Below are positions 44,664 through 53,028 of a stretch of DNA of 64,000 bases, piece after piece. Each line of letters opens with the position of its first letter. The first letter of the stretch is position 1. The notes under the pieces were generated by a model, which made no database searches, was not told the origin of the DNA, and saw only the letters and a program-made list of their open reading frames with translations. A program made the translations under genes and the position numbers. This DNA is from Anaerosporobacter mobilis DSM 15930. GTDB lineage: Bacteria; Bacillota; Clostridia; Lachnospirales; Lachnospiraceae. Location of the stretch: positions 1 to 64,000 of the forward strand of contig NZ_FRCP01000015.1 in NCBI RefSeq assembly GCF_900142955.1, in the 5' to 3' direction.

Positions 44664-46730
44664 ATGTTACAAAAATTAAAGAATTTATTTTCAAAAGAAG
44701 AATTGAAGAATCTGATTCGATTCATTTATCTATCGTTAGCGATAAACCTGTTTATCGAAATTCTAAACAGATCCTCGCTATTAGGAGCGTTAAAACATGT
44801 TGTAACGAATCCACTTGTATTCCTTTATAATACATTAATTGTATTACTAACATTCTCAGTTGCTTTTCTAGTAAAACGAAGATTTTTCGTTTCAACCATT
44901 GTATCCATCATTTGGTTAGGTTTTGCAATAACGAATGCCGTATTACTCTCATTTCGTGTAACACCTTTTACAGCGGTTGACTTATCTTTAATGGATGAAG
45001 CAATACCTATGATTCATGTATACTTAACTAAATGGCAAATCGTACTTATAGTTATAGCTGCTATCGTTGTGATTACTCTCATCGTATTATTATTTATATT
45101 TGCTCCAAAATATAAGCAACGTGTAGCTCGTATTCGTAATGCAGTGTGTATCGTTTTGTTATTTGGTTCAATCTTATTACTGACTAGTCTTGGTATTAGT
45201 ACGAATGCATTAGCTAAAAACTTTGGTAATCTTGCTGATGCATATAAAGATTATGGATTTGTATACTGTTTTACTAACAGTCTTGTTAACACCGGTATTG
45301 ATAAACCAAAATCATACTCTGAAGAAAAGATGGTAGAACTTGCAGAAGATACATTAACGACTCCACCAGAAATTAAAGAAGACAAAAAGAAAACACCTAA
45401 CATCATTATGATTCAACTTGAATCCTTGTACGATGTAACACTTATGAAAGATTACACCTATTCTGAGGACCCATTACCTAATTATCATGCATTACAAAAA
45501 GAATTTAGTCATGGTTTCCTCAATGTTCCTTCTGTAGGTGCTGGTACAGCGAATACAGAATTTGAAGTATTAACGGGTATGGACTTAGATTTCTTCGGTC
45601 CTGGCGAATATCCATACAAAACAATACTGAAAGAAAAAACTTCCGAAAGTATGGCCTATAATCTAAAAGAGCTTAACTACTCTACTCATGCAATACACAA
45701 TAATGACGGTACTTTCTATGGTCGTAACCAAGTATTTAGTAATTTAGGATTTGATACTTTCACATCTCTAGAATATATGCACAACGTTGAACTAAACCCA
45801 ATGGGTTGGGCAAAAGATCATGTTCTAATTGAGGAAATACTAAAAGCATTGAAGTCTACAAAAGAACAAGATTTTGTTTATACGATTTCTGTTCAAGGCC
45901 ATGGTAAATACCCTGGTAGTGAAGATGATTTTTCTGTTCCAGATAGCGCAACATTATCAAGTTCAAATCCAAGTGAAGAAGAACAACGTCAATATACATT
46001 AACGGAAGGCTACACACCTGCCGTAGATGCAATCACAGTTGATGGAATTGCAGAAGCAGATCGTTGTGCTTTCGAATATTATGTGAATCAGATTCATGAA
46101 ATGGATGCTTTCATTGGTGATCTTATTAATGAATTCAAAAAACTAGATGAAGATGTTGTATTAGTATTTTACGGAGACCATCTTCCTAGCTTAGGTATTG
46201 AAGCTAGTGACTTAGAAAACGATAATATCTATCAAACATCTTATGTAATTTGGGATAACATGAATCTTCCTAAGATTGATATGGATATGGAAGCATATCA
46301 GATTACTGCTTCTATTCTAAAACGCCTTAATATCGATAATGGATATCTTACTAAGCTACATCAGAATTCATTGAATACAGCTAATTATCTAGAAGAATTA
46401 GAATTACTTCAATACGATATGCTATATGGAGATCAAACAATCTATGGCGGAACAAGCCCATATATTGCAACCAATCTACAAATGGGTGTGGACAAAATTA
46501 AGGTTAATGGTATTCTCACCTCTGGAGACAATATATATATACAAGGAGAAAACTTCACGGAATACAGTAAAGTATTCTTGAATGATACGGAATTAGAAAC
46601 TACGTATGTCGATGAAAAAAACCTATCAATCAGTACTACTACACTAAACACTGGTGACGAGATTAAAGTTGGCCAAAAAGGTGATGACAAGGTAATCTTA
46701 AGTTATTCTGAACCATATGTAGTAAAATAG
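44664..46730 (+). CDS. LtaS-like phosphoglycerol transferase (sulfatase fold) with C-terminal IPT/TIG-like domain
   Basis: The ATG at 44664 follows GGAGGAGG and gives 688 aa. Five transmembrane helices (about 13-180) precede an extracellular sulfatase-type domain: MIQLESLYD with metal-ligand Glu (near 253), VGAGTANTEFEVLTG with the nucleophile Thr (near 295) and FYGDHLPSLG. This is the LtaS/OpgB-like architecture that polymerises or decorates lipoteichoic-acid-like polymers with glycerol phosphate. The last 80 or so residues (VDKIKVNGILTSGDNIYIQGENF) look like an IPT/TIG immunoglobulin-like domain, unusual for LtaS. The precise polymer is not known. Confidence 0.88.
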   Translation: MLQKLKNLFSKEELKNLIRFIYLSLAINLFIEILNRSSLLGALKHVVTNPLVFLYNTLIVLLTFSVAFLVKRRFFVSTIVSIIWLGFAITNAVLLSFRVTPFTAVDLSLMDEAIPMIHVYLTKWQIVLIVIAAIVVITLIVLLFIFAPKYKQRVARIRNAVCIVLLFGSILLLTSLGISTNALAKNFGNLADAYKDYGFVYCFTNSLVNTGIDKPKSYSEEKMVELAEDTLTTPPEIKEDKKKTPNIIMIQLESLYDVTLMKDYTYSEDPLPNYHALQKEFSHGFLNVPSVGAGTANTEFEVLTGMDLDFFGPGEYPYKTILKEKTSESMAYNLKELNYSTHAIHNNDGTFYGRNQVFSNLGFDTFTSLEYMHNVELNPMGWAKDHVLIEEILKALKSTKEQDFVYTISVQGHGKYPGSEDDFSVPDSATLSSSNPSEEEQRQYTLTEGYTPAVDAITVDGIAEADRCAFEYYVNQIHEMDAFIGDLINEFKKLDEDVVLVFYGDHLPSLGIEASDLENDNIYQTSYVIWDNMNLPKIDMDMEAYQITASILKRLNIDNGYLTKLHQNSLNTANYLEELELLQYDMLYGDQTIYGGTSPYIATNLQMGVDKIKVNGILTSGDNIYIQGENFTEYSKVFLNDTELETTYVDEKNLSISTTTLNTGDEIKVGQKGDDKVILSYSEPYVVK

Positions 46731-46747
46731 AATCATATAACAAGAGG

Positions 46748-46783
46748 AAAGCCTAGTAACAATTCGTTACTAGGCTTTTTTTG
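46748..46783 (+). terminator. Rho-independent terminator of the LtaS-like gene
   Basis: aaagcctagtaac pairs with gttactaggcttt with a short loop and seven T residues, right after the stop at 46730. Confidence 0.92.
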
Positions 46784-46873
46784 GGATACAATTACTCCAG
46801 TATGAAGATATCCTTATGCAAATGTCAGGGATACACTTGCAATTTTTAATGATACCTTTATAATAAATATAGA

Positions 46874-46930
46874 TGGTATTCCGCTAAGATTACAAGAACT
46901 TTAGGGGAAGTTTTTTCTAACGGAATACCA
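46874..46930. promoter_or_regulatory. Inverted repeat upstream of the AraC regulator
   Basis: tggtattccg (46874-46883) and cggaatacca (46921-46930) are exact complements 37 bp apart. This could be a looped operator or RNA hairpin. It is about 150 bp upstream of the AraC-type gene; the remaining intergenic sequence 46784-47079 holds no gene. Confidence 0.4.
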
Positions 46931-47079
46931 ATATTATAGCGTGAAAAAAGAGCAATTTCTTCATTCATAGTAACCTTAACTAATACAAAACTGCTCAACT
47001 AAACAAAAATTTCAATTTTTAGAAGAAAGGAACCAATTTTGTATACTACAAGTATACTTGTGATATACATGGGATGACG

Positions 47080-47973
47080 ATGAATCTACAAGAATATGTT
47101 AAATTACACGAGAATAAAAAACACGGTAACTACTTATTACCTATAAAGCTCTATCAAATGAAAGTTCCTGATTACTTTACTGATATCAATATTCATTGGC
47201 ACGAGGAACTTGAAATAGTTCTTATAACTAGAGGAAAATGTACCTTTCATATCGATTTAAAACCTTATACAGTAACCGAAGGAGACTTCTTAATACTGAA
47301 TCCTTATGTATTACATTCTTGCTCCCAATACAAACAAGAAGAATATGAGGCTGATACGTTCGTATTAAACTTGTCTATGCTAGATACCAATCATGATAGT
47401 TGTTCTATCAAGTTTATTAATTCTATTGCTGATAACAAAGTGATCTTTCCATTCGTAATCAGACCAGATACTCCTGGCTATTCCTTGCTGAAAGAATACT
47501 TTTTAAAAAGCAAAAATGCATATGCTGGTAAACAAAAAGGGTTTGAACTTGAATTAAAAGCTTACCTATATCTATTTCTTCATACACTTTTTACTAATAT
47601 TCCAGTTGAAACACCAGATCCTGTTAATGTTGATGATGTTGTAACCGATAAAATCAAAATTATTCTTAGATACATCAAAGATAATTATACAGAGCAATTA
47701 ACAGTAAAGGATATGGCAGAACAACTTAATTTTAGTGAATATCATTTCATGCGCTTCTTTAAGAAATATCTTGGTGTTACTTGTATTGAATATATCAATA
47801 ACTACAGACTTGACATTGCTGCTAAAAAATTATGTATGACCAATCATTCAATCATGGAAGTCGCCTTAGAAACAGGTTTTAATAACATCTCTTATTTTAA
47901 CAAATTATTTAAAGAGAAGTTCAAATTAACTCCAAAAGAATTCCGTGTTTCAGTAACTACTAATATAAATTAA
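47080..47973 (+). CDS. AraC family regulator with N-terminal cupin domain
   Basis: The 297-aa protein has an AraC-type cupin (about 30-110, HWHEELEIVLITRGKC, YTVTEGDFLILNPYVLHS) and a double helix-turn-helix C-terminus (about 195-290, TVKDMAEQLNFSEYHFMRFFKKYLGVT and VALETGFNNISYFNKLFKEKFKLTPKEFR). The chosen ATG has GGGA upstream; another ATG two codons earlier is possible. It converges on the eut operon's last gene and is the nearest regulator to that operon. Whether it senses ethanolamine is not shown by sequence. Confidence 0.85.
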   Translation: MNLQEYVKLHENKKHGNYLLPIKLYQMKVPDYFTDINIHWHEELEIVLITRGKCTFHIDLKPYTVTEGDFLILNPYVLHSCSQYKQEEYEADTFVLNLSMLDTNHDSCSIKFINSIADNKVIFPFVIRPDTPGYSLLKEYFLKSKNAYAGKQKGFELELKAYLYLFLHTLFTNIPVETPDPVNVDDVVTDKIKIILRYIKDNYTEQLTVKDMAEQLNFSEYHFMRFFKKYLGVTCIEYINNYRLDIAAKKLCMTNHSIMEVALETGFNNISYFNKLFKEKFKLTPKEFRVSVTTNIN

Positions 47974-47974
47974 T

Positions 47975-48012
47975 AGAACAGGCTGTTGATAAAGTTTTCA
48001 ACAGCCTGTTCT
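47975..48012. terminator. Bidirectional terminator between AraC regulator and eut operon
   Basis: agaacaggctgttga (47975-47989) is complementary to tcaacagcctgttct (47998-48012) with an 8-nt loop. Flanking AT-rich tails exist on both strands. It lies at the convergent 3' ends of the AraC gene and eutQ. Confidence 0.88.
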
Positions 48013-48030
48013 ATTTATTAATTATATTAA

Positions 48031-48501
48031 CTAGCCTTGATTAGCCCAATCAGCGGGATACGTCACATAGATAAATCTTGCATAATTTGGTACAGAGAAT
48101 TTGATTGAAGAACCTTTTGGAATCAAAATCAGTTCCCCTGGTCCTGCAGAAACTGTTTTCCCATTGATTATGATACTAAGACTTCCTTCTATCACATAAT
48201 CAATCTCATCATAGTTTAATGTCCAATCGAATGTGGTATCTTTCATCTCCATAATACCACAACCAAGACGAGGACTTTCTTCAAGAGAGAATAAATCTTT
48301 CGTATACACGATATCTCCGGGCTTACCTGTATCCATTCTATCTTCTTCTGCTACCTTAATTTCTGGAACACGAACAGCTATTACGCCTTCTCTCGTACAA
48401 TCTTTTTTCGCGTCCAACGAACATCCACTGCCTAGATTAGTTAGTTTCTCATTTAGTATTTCACGAATCATCGATTCAATTGTATAACGATTAACTTCCA
48501 T
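48031..48501 (-). CDS. eutQ: Ethanolamine utilisation cupin/acetate kinase-like protein EutQ
   Basis: The 156-aa protein has a C-terminal cupin (about 75-150, GIMEMKDTTFDWTLNYDEIDYVIEGSLSI and AGPGELILIPKGSSIKFS) that matches EutQ, which has acetate kinase activity in Salmonella. The N-terminus is an amphipathic helix (YTIESMIREILNEKL) of the kind that directs proteins into microcompartments. It is the last gene of the eut operon, 11 bp after eutH. Confidence 0.88.
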   Translation of the reverse strand: MEVNRYTIESMIREILNEKLTNLGSGCSLDAKKDCTREGVIAVRVPEIKVAEEDRMDTGKPGDIVYTKDLFSLEESPRLGCGIMEMKDTTFDWTLNYDEIDYVIEGSLSIIINGKTVSAGPGELILIPKGSSIKFSVPNYARFIYVTYPADWANQG

Positions 48502-48512
48502 TCTTACTCTCC

Positions 48513-49601
48513 TTAGACTTCTTTCCCTAATGTCTTATTGGCAATAAACATAGCAACGATAACTGCTGTTATACCCGCTACTAACTTACCGATAATCATT
48601 GGAACGATCATCGTTGAATCGAAACCAGCAGTAAAACCTAAGTGATCGCCGAATACAAAAGCTGCTGATACTGCAAAGGCAACATTAAGTATCTTACCAC
48701 GATTATCCATATCTTTCATCATACCAAACATAGGAATTGAGTTTGCTAAACTGGCAACTAAACCTGCTGCTGCAACATCATTCATACCAAGAACTTTACC
48801 TAGTGCCATAAGAGGCTTCTTGAATACCTTCGTGATTACATACACTAATGGGAAAGCACCTGCTAACACAATTGCAATATCAGCTACAATTCCAAAACCT
48901 TCACTTAAAGGATTCATACCTTTAATTACAACAATACCTGTAAGTTGCTCTACGATACCTGCAATTAATCCAATTGTAATAACTGCAACAACTATTTTAC
49001 CGAATATAGTAAATCCTTTTATCATTCCGTTTTGGAATTTTAATAGACCTAGTACAATCAATACAGCAATTATGATAATAGGTATTAAGTTTTTTAAAAC
49101 CATCATAATTGGATAACCTGCTACTAATCCACCAATAAAAGAACCAATTGGAATTGTTACAACACCTGCTAAAACACCAGTTGCAAGGAATCTTCTATCT
49201 TCAGGAGCAATAATACCAAGCGCAACTGGTATCGTAAATACGATTGTTGGTCCAAGCATAGCTCCTACAATTAAACCACCGAATTTACCAGCATCTTCTG
49301 TTAACGCTAGAGCTTGTGCCAATGGTGCGCCACCCATATCATTCGCAAGTATCGTACCTGCAAACATAGCAGGATCAGCACCTAAAAAACTATATACTGG
49401 CACTACAATAGGTTTTAATAAATCTGCAAGGACTGGAGCTAACGCAATTATTCCTACCATAGAAATTGCAAGAGATCCAATTGCTAGTATACCTTCCTCA
49501 AACTTTTCTCCTAATCCAAACTTATTTCCAATTATACGGTCAATTGCACCAAGAACTGCAAATACAACCATAATGTAGACAATTATCTCATTAACGCTCA
49601 T
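48513..49601 (-). CDS. eutH: Ethanolamine transporter EutH
   Basis: The 362-aa membrane protein has about ten helices and EutH signatures: MAGTILANDMGGAPLAQALA-like AGTILANDMGGAPLAQAL, GAMLGPTIVFTIPVALGII, GVLAGVVTIPIGSFIGGLVAG and FVFGDHLGFTAGFDSTMIVPM. It imports ethanolamine at low concentrations or low pH. It overlaps the shell gene upstream by 4 bp (ATGA-type). Confidence 0.95.
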   Translation of the reverse strand: MSVNEIIVYIMVVFAVLGAIDRIIGNKFGLGEKFEEGILAIGSLAISMVGIIALAPVLADLLKPIVVPVYSFLGADPAMFAGTILANDMGGAPLAQALALTEDAGKFGGLIVGAMLGPTIVFTIPVALGIIAPEDRRFLATGVLAGVVTIPIGSFIGGLVAGYPIMMVLKNLIPIIIIAVLIVLGLLKFQNGMIKGFTIFGKIVVAVITIGLIAGIVEQLTGIVVIKGMNPLSEGFGIVADIAIVLAGAFPLVYVITKVFKKPLMALGKVLGMNDVAAAGLVASLANSIPMFGMMKDMDNRGKILNVAFAVSAAFVFGDHLGFTAGFDSTMIVPMIIGKLVAGITAVIVAMFIANKTLGKEV

Positions 49602-50170
49602 TCGTTTACCTCCTTTTTCCCATGCACTAGTTGTTCTAACATCTCTTCACTTGGTGATGGAATAATTGCGATATTCTCGCTTTCATAATCGCTTAACAGT
49701 GCCTTACCTTCCGAAAACGCATACTGGATGCTACTTACCGATCCTGTCACTAGAAAAACCAGTTTTCCTCCAATAGCGAAAGCCATATATAACTTCAAAA
49801 GGGATACATCTGCTGCCTTCAATGCAATGTCAAGTACTCGAATACCTGTACAGACTTTTCTTGTTTCAATAATCCCAATTGCATCAATATAACTTGGATG
49901 CACGTATCGATTGCGGAACCCCTCTACGATTTCCGGTGAAACATTGTGGACCCGAAAACTATCCACAAGACTTTTTTCCGCTAGGTCTTCACCACAATCA
50001 ATCGCTTCATCTATAGCATCCTCTTCTCCAGTTATGATAACAAGGAATTTACCAGGGCAAATTGTGCGAAAAAAGAGAATTTCTACGTTTGCTTTCTTAA
50101 CAATAGCATCAGCTATATACATTCCTTTGCTAATACTTTGAAATTCTAAAGCTCCGATACTCTTACTCAT
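49598..50170 (-). CDS. pduT: Microcompartment shell protein, tandem BMC trimer (PduT-like) with pore cysteine
   Basis: The 190-aa protein consists of two BMC domains in tandem (about 1-90 and 97-180). It matches PduT closely: ALEFQSISKGM, TICPGKF, then IDAIGIIETRKV and KLYMAFAIGGKLVFLV. Cys38 in TICPGKF is at the position that in Salmonella PduT binds a [4Fe-4S] cluster in the trimer pore, so an electron conduit across the shell is possible. PduT-like proteins are not part of the classic Enterobacteriaceae eut operon. It overlaps eutN by 4 bp and eutH by 4 bp. Confidence 0.9.
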   Translation of the reverse strand: MSKSIGALEFQSISKGMYIADAIVKKANVEILFFRTICPGKFLVIITGEEDAIDEAIDCGEDLAEKSLVDSFRVHNVSPEIVEGFRNRYVHPSYIDAIGIIETRKVCTGIRVLDIALKAADVSLLKLYMAFAIGGKLVFLVTGSVSSIQYAFSEGKALLSDYESENIAIIPSPSEEMLEQLVHGKKEVNE

Positions 50171-50439
50171 GACTTAAGCACCTCAATTGAATCAACAATA
50201 CCAATAATTGCAGCATCAATAGGAGTATCGGAGCTTTGAATCGCATATCTAGCAGAGCCTCCTCGTACAACAAGTACGGTATCTCCCACTCCCGCACCGA
50301 CAATGTCTGCAGCAACAGTAATACGGTCATTTAATGTTTCATACTCATTCATACTCTTAATAATCATTAGTTTCAATCCATTCAAAGTCTCGTCTTTTTT
50401 CGTTGCCCATACACTGCCAATTACTTTGCCTAATTCCAA
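50167..50439 (-). CDS. eutN: Microcompartment vertex protein EutN/CcmL (BMC-P)
   Basis: A TTG at 50439, 8 nt after GGAGG, is the best start and gives 90 aa beginning MELGKVIGSVWATKKDE, the usual EutN start. An upstream GTG has a poor ribosome-binding site. The pentameric vertex fold shows in GLKLMIIKSMN, AADIVGAGVGDTVLVVRGGSARYA and DAAIIGIVDSI. It seals the corners of the shell. It overlaps the PduT-like gene by 4 bp. Confidence 0.95.
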   Translation of the reverse strand: MELGKVIGSVWATKKDETLNGLKLMIIKSMNEYETLNDRITVAADIVGAGVGDTVLVVRGGSARYAIQSSDTPIDAAIIGIVDSIEVLKS

Positions 50440-50453
50440 ATTTGCCGCCTCCA

Positions 50454-51119
50454 CTATCCTCGTTCTATATGAATTTGATGCTCCCTTATATAATCTCTAG
50501 CCATTGGAGTAATGATACAATCTTCCGTAATTAATACCACACGATTACGATCCAATCGACTATTCATAAAATCTTTTTCAAGAAGAAGATGTTTCTTCCT
50601 CCAATCAACTTTACCGATTATCGTATTCAGTTCATCGTTCCCATTCTTATACGTTTGATCTGTAAACTGCTGATATTGTCTTTTACTATAATAAACGTTT
50701 TCTTTATATATTTCTACAGGATCTTGAATTACTTGTATTCCAAAGTTTCTAAGTTTCATCTCATACTCTTGATAAAGATGAAACAAAGCTTTATAAGCAA
50801 CTCGTCGATATCTTTGGTATTCATATGCATCTTCTAAGATAAAGACTTTCTTACCGTTTAAGAGACGATCTAATATAATTTCTTCTTCTCTTGTTTTTGC
50901 CATTCCATTTGCTAAATTGGCTAACATAGTAGGAGACATTGTTGTAACTAGTATCATATCATCGTCTGAACTATAAGAGGCAGACGTTACAAACTCGATT
51001 CCCTGATTACTATAGTTATCTTCTGGTAAATCACCGATTACACAGACTCTATTAGAATCCCTTTTTAAACGATTCATTAATTCTGTCACAATATCCTGAA
51101 TGAAATTTTCTCTATCCAT
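50454..51119 (-). CDS. Conserved eut-operon protein of unknown function (TIGR02536-like)
   Basis: The 221-aa cytosolic protein resembles the unassigned eut-operon protein found in Listeria, Enterococcus and Clostridium. The N-terminus NFIQDIVTELMNRLKRD is an amphipathic helix of encapsulation-peptide type, so it may enter the compartment. A Rossmann-like middle (NRVCVIGDLPEDNY, KVFILEDAYEYQRYR) follows, and the C-terminus has ITPMARDYIREHQIHIE, a motif that also occurs near the N-terminus of EutT in this operon. No catalytic motif is evident. The gene sits between pduL (13 bp) and eutN. Confidence 0.8.
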   Translation of the reverse strand: MDRENFIQDIVTELMNRLKRDSNRVCVIGDLPEDNYSNQGIEFVTSASYSSDDDMILVTTMSPTMLANLANGMAKTREEEIILDRLLNGKKVFILEDAYEYQRYRRVAYKALFHLYQEYEMKLRNFGIQVIQDPVEIYKENVYYSKRQYQQFTDQTYKNGNDELNTIIGKVDWRKKHLLLEKDFMNSRLDRNRVVLITEDCIITPMARDYIREHQIHIERG

Positions 51120-51132
51120 CCTTCCACCTCGA

Positions 51133-51765
51133 TTAAGATAAAATTAATCCCATACTGTTTTTTGTATACCCGCATGCGTTGGCTTCATCATAATCAATGT
51201 GAACAGATGTTTTAAATTTCTCACTAACCCGCACATCTAAATCTTCAAAAATTACTGGACGCTCTCCAAATACTTTTACTTTGATTGATTGTCCATTGCT
51301 TACACCAAATCTCTTCGCATCTTCTGGTGTGATATGAATATGTCTCTTCGCGACTATAACTCCCTTATCAATGGTAATGCTCTTTCCATTCTTAGGATTT
51401 GTAATCGTAATCCCAGGGGTATTGTCTATGTCACCACTTAATCTGACAGGTGCTTTCACTCCAAGAACTAGTCCATCTGTTAAAGAGATTTCAACTTGAG
51501 AACTTGGTCTTGTAGGACCTAAGATTACTACGTTTTGTAAAGATCCTCTTGGACCAGTAATGGTCACTCTTTCGTCACAAGCAAACTGACCTGGTTGTGA
51601 TAAATCCTTGATTGGGGTTAACTGATAACCGTTTCCAAACAAAGTATCTAGGTCAGGTTGACTTAGGTGAACATGACGTCCTGAAGCTTCAACCATTACG
51701 AATACTTTACTTTTCAACTCTCTTATTACATTCTCAATGACTACTTCCATATTACAAGTATTCAT
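51133..51765 (-). CDS. pduL: Phosphotransacylase PduL (functional EutD)
   Basis: The 210-aa enzyme converts acetyl-CoA to acetyl-phosphate inside the microcompartment and recycles CoA. It belongs to the PduL family rather than the EutD/Pta type: ASGRHVHLSQPDLDTLFG, VTITGPRGSLQNVVILGPTRP, VKAPVRLSGDIDNTPGI, IVAKRHIHITPEDAKRFGV with the zinc-binding histidines. An amphipathic N-terminal helix (MEVVIENVIRELKSKV) is likely an encapsulation peptide. It follows eutT by 34 bp. Confidence 0.95.
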   Translation of the reverse strand: MNTCNMEVVIENVIRELKSKVFVMVEASGRHVHLSQPDLDTLFGNGYQLTPIKDLSQPGQFACDERVTITGPRGSLQNVVILGPTRPSSQVEISLTDGLVLGVKAPVRLSGDIDNTPGITITNPKNGKSITIDKGVIVAKRHIHITPEDAKRFGVSNGQSIKVKVFGERPVIFEDLDVRVSEKFKTSVHIDYDEANACGYTKNSMGLILS

Positions 51766-51799
51766 ATATACCCTCCTTCCTAACTAAATATCCTAATTA

Positions 51800-52609
51800 T
51801 TAGCTTTTGTATTTATCTGTCATATACTTAAACATCATAATCCAGAATAGAGAAGATAATCGATTAAAAGCTCGAATAATATCTACTCTTTCAACCTTGT
51901 TTTCATCCGTTTTGAAGGCTTTGAATGCAATCAATTCCGTTCGTCTCGCCAATGTTCTTAACATATTCAAATGAGCAACCATTTCCCCATGCTTGTAAGT
52001 TGGTAAAAAATGTTTGATACCAAAATATTTGCTAGGATGATGAGACTGTTCTCGCATATCTTTTGCATCTAAGCCTTGTAACTGGAATTCACCAACTGGT
52101 TCACCAGAAACTTCACTTCTTAACAAGCTACGAATGAATCGAATAACTTCTTCTAAATCATCGACTAATTTCATAGAACCTTCTTTTTGTGCAGCAATTT
52201 GAGCAAGTATAATTTCTGATTCTAAGGTATCAATTGCACCACGTAATGCAATTCTTCCATTATCTTTAAAAACTAGCAAATTACCTCGAAGATGAGTCAT
52301 ATGCTCTGGTTTTTCATGCAAGGTTATTCCAAAGAGCGTTTCATAGATTTCTTCCTTCTGCTTCTCGATTTCCATCTCTGTTTCCTTATTCCTAATATTT
52401 TCTTTGTCTTTCTTCATTCGTACTGACTCATTCTGGTAATGAGTCTTTTCATCTAGGTGGTCGGTTCGTATTATAATATTCTTATCCGCAAGATACGTTC
52501 TTGCTGATGGGGTGAGTATCATATCCTTCTCAAGGTAGAACTCACCCTTTTCCATCAACACTTTTTCATTAAATAACTTACGGATATCATTCTCCGTTAA
52601 TACTGCCAT
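51800..52609 (-). CDS. eutT: Cobalamin adenosyltransferase EutT
   Basis: The 269-aa protein makes adenosylcobalamin for ethanolamine ammonia-lyase. After an N-terminal extension that includes MILTPSARTYLADKNIIIRT (about 31-50), the EutT catalytic region reads HMTHLRGNLLVFKDNGRIALRGAIDTLESEIILAQI and the C-terminal LPTYKHGEMVAHLNMLRTLARRTE. The whole protein contains no cysteine, so the HX11CCX2C metal site of Salmonella EutT is absent; a metal-independent subclass of EutT, as reported for Listeria, is likely. It lies 8 bp after eutM. Confidence 0.92.
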   Translation of the reverse strand: MAVLTENDIRKLFNEKVLMEKGEFYLEKDMILTPSARTYLADKNIIIRTDHLDEKTHYQNESVRMKKDKENIRNKETEMEIEKQKEEIYETLFGITLHEKPEHMTHLRGNLLVFKDNGRIALRGAIDTLESEIILAQIAAQKEGSMKLVDDLEEVIRFIRSLLRSEVSGEPVGEFQLQGLDAKDMREQSHHPSKYFGIKHFLPTYKHGEMVAHLNMLRTLARRTELIAFKAFKTDENKVERVDIIRAFNRLSSLFWIMMFKYMTDKYKS

Positions 52610-52617
52610 CTTCTATA

Positions 52618-52917
52618 CTATGCCTGTGGAATTTGACCTTTAGCATGAGGTAGTATTACATCAACCTCTGTATGAGGTCTTGGAATAACGTGAACAGAGA
52701 TTAGTTCACCTACTCTTTCTGCAGCTGCTGCTCCTGCATCCGTTGCTGCTTTCACAGCACCTACATCACCACGAACCATAACTGTTACAAGACCACCACC
52801 AACTTGTTCTTTTCCTACAAGTGAAACATTAGCTGCTTTCACCATTGCATCTGCTGCCTCAATTGCTCCAACTAAACCTTTTGTTTCAATCATACCGAGT
52901 GCATTTGTGTTTGCCAT
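52618..52917 (-). CDS. eutM: Microcompartment hexameric shell protein EutM (BMC-H)
   Basis: The 99-aa protein is a canonical single BMC domain: ALGMIETKGLVGAIEAADAMVKAANV, GGGLVTVMVRGDVGAVKAATDAG and HVIPRPHTEVD. Sequence and length match EutM/PduA-type main facet hexamers. It follows eutE after 111 bp, the largest internal gap in this part of the operon. Confidence 0.97.
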   Translation of the reverse strand: MANTNALGMIETKGLVGAIEAADAMVKAANVSLVGKEQVGGGLVTVMVRGDVGAVKAATDAGAAAAERVGELISVHVIPRPHTEVDVILPHAKGQIPQA

Positions 52918-53028
52918 AATATGAAACCTCCTATTATTTCATTATTACTAAATTAGTATTCTACATTATTTTTAATATCATGCATAAAGCTCTTAGAAGT
53001 GCTTTCCTTTATATATAACACTTATTAA

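Noticed and set aside
52980..53010. Hairpin between eutE and eutM as internal terminator
   Set aside because: The stem is short and imperfect with no U-tract; the 111-bp gap may rather hold a processing site or nothing.
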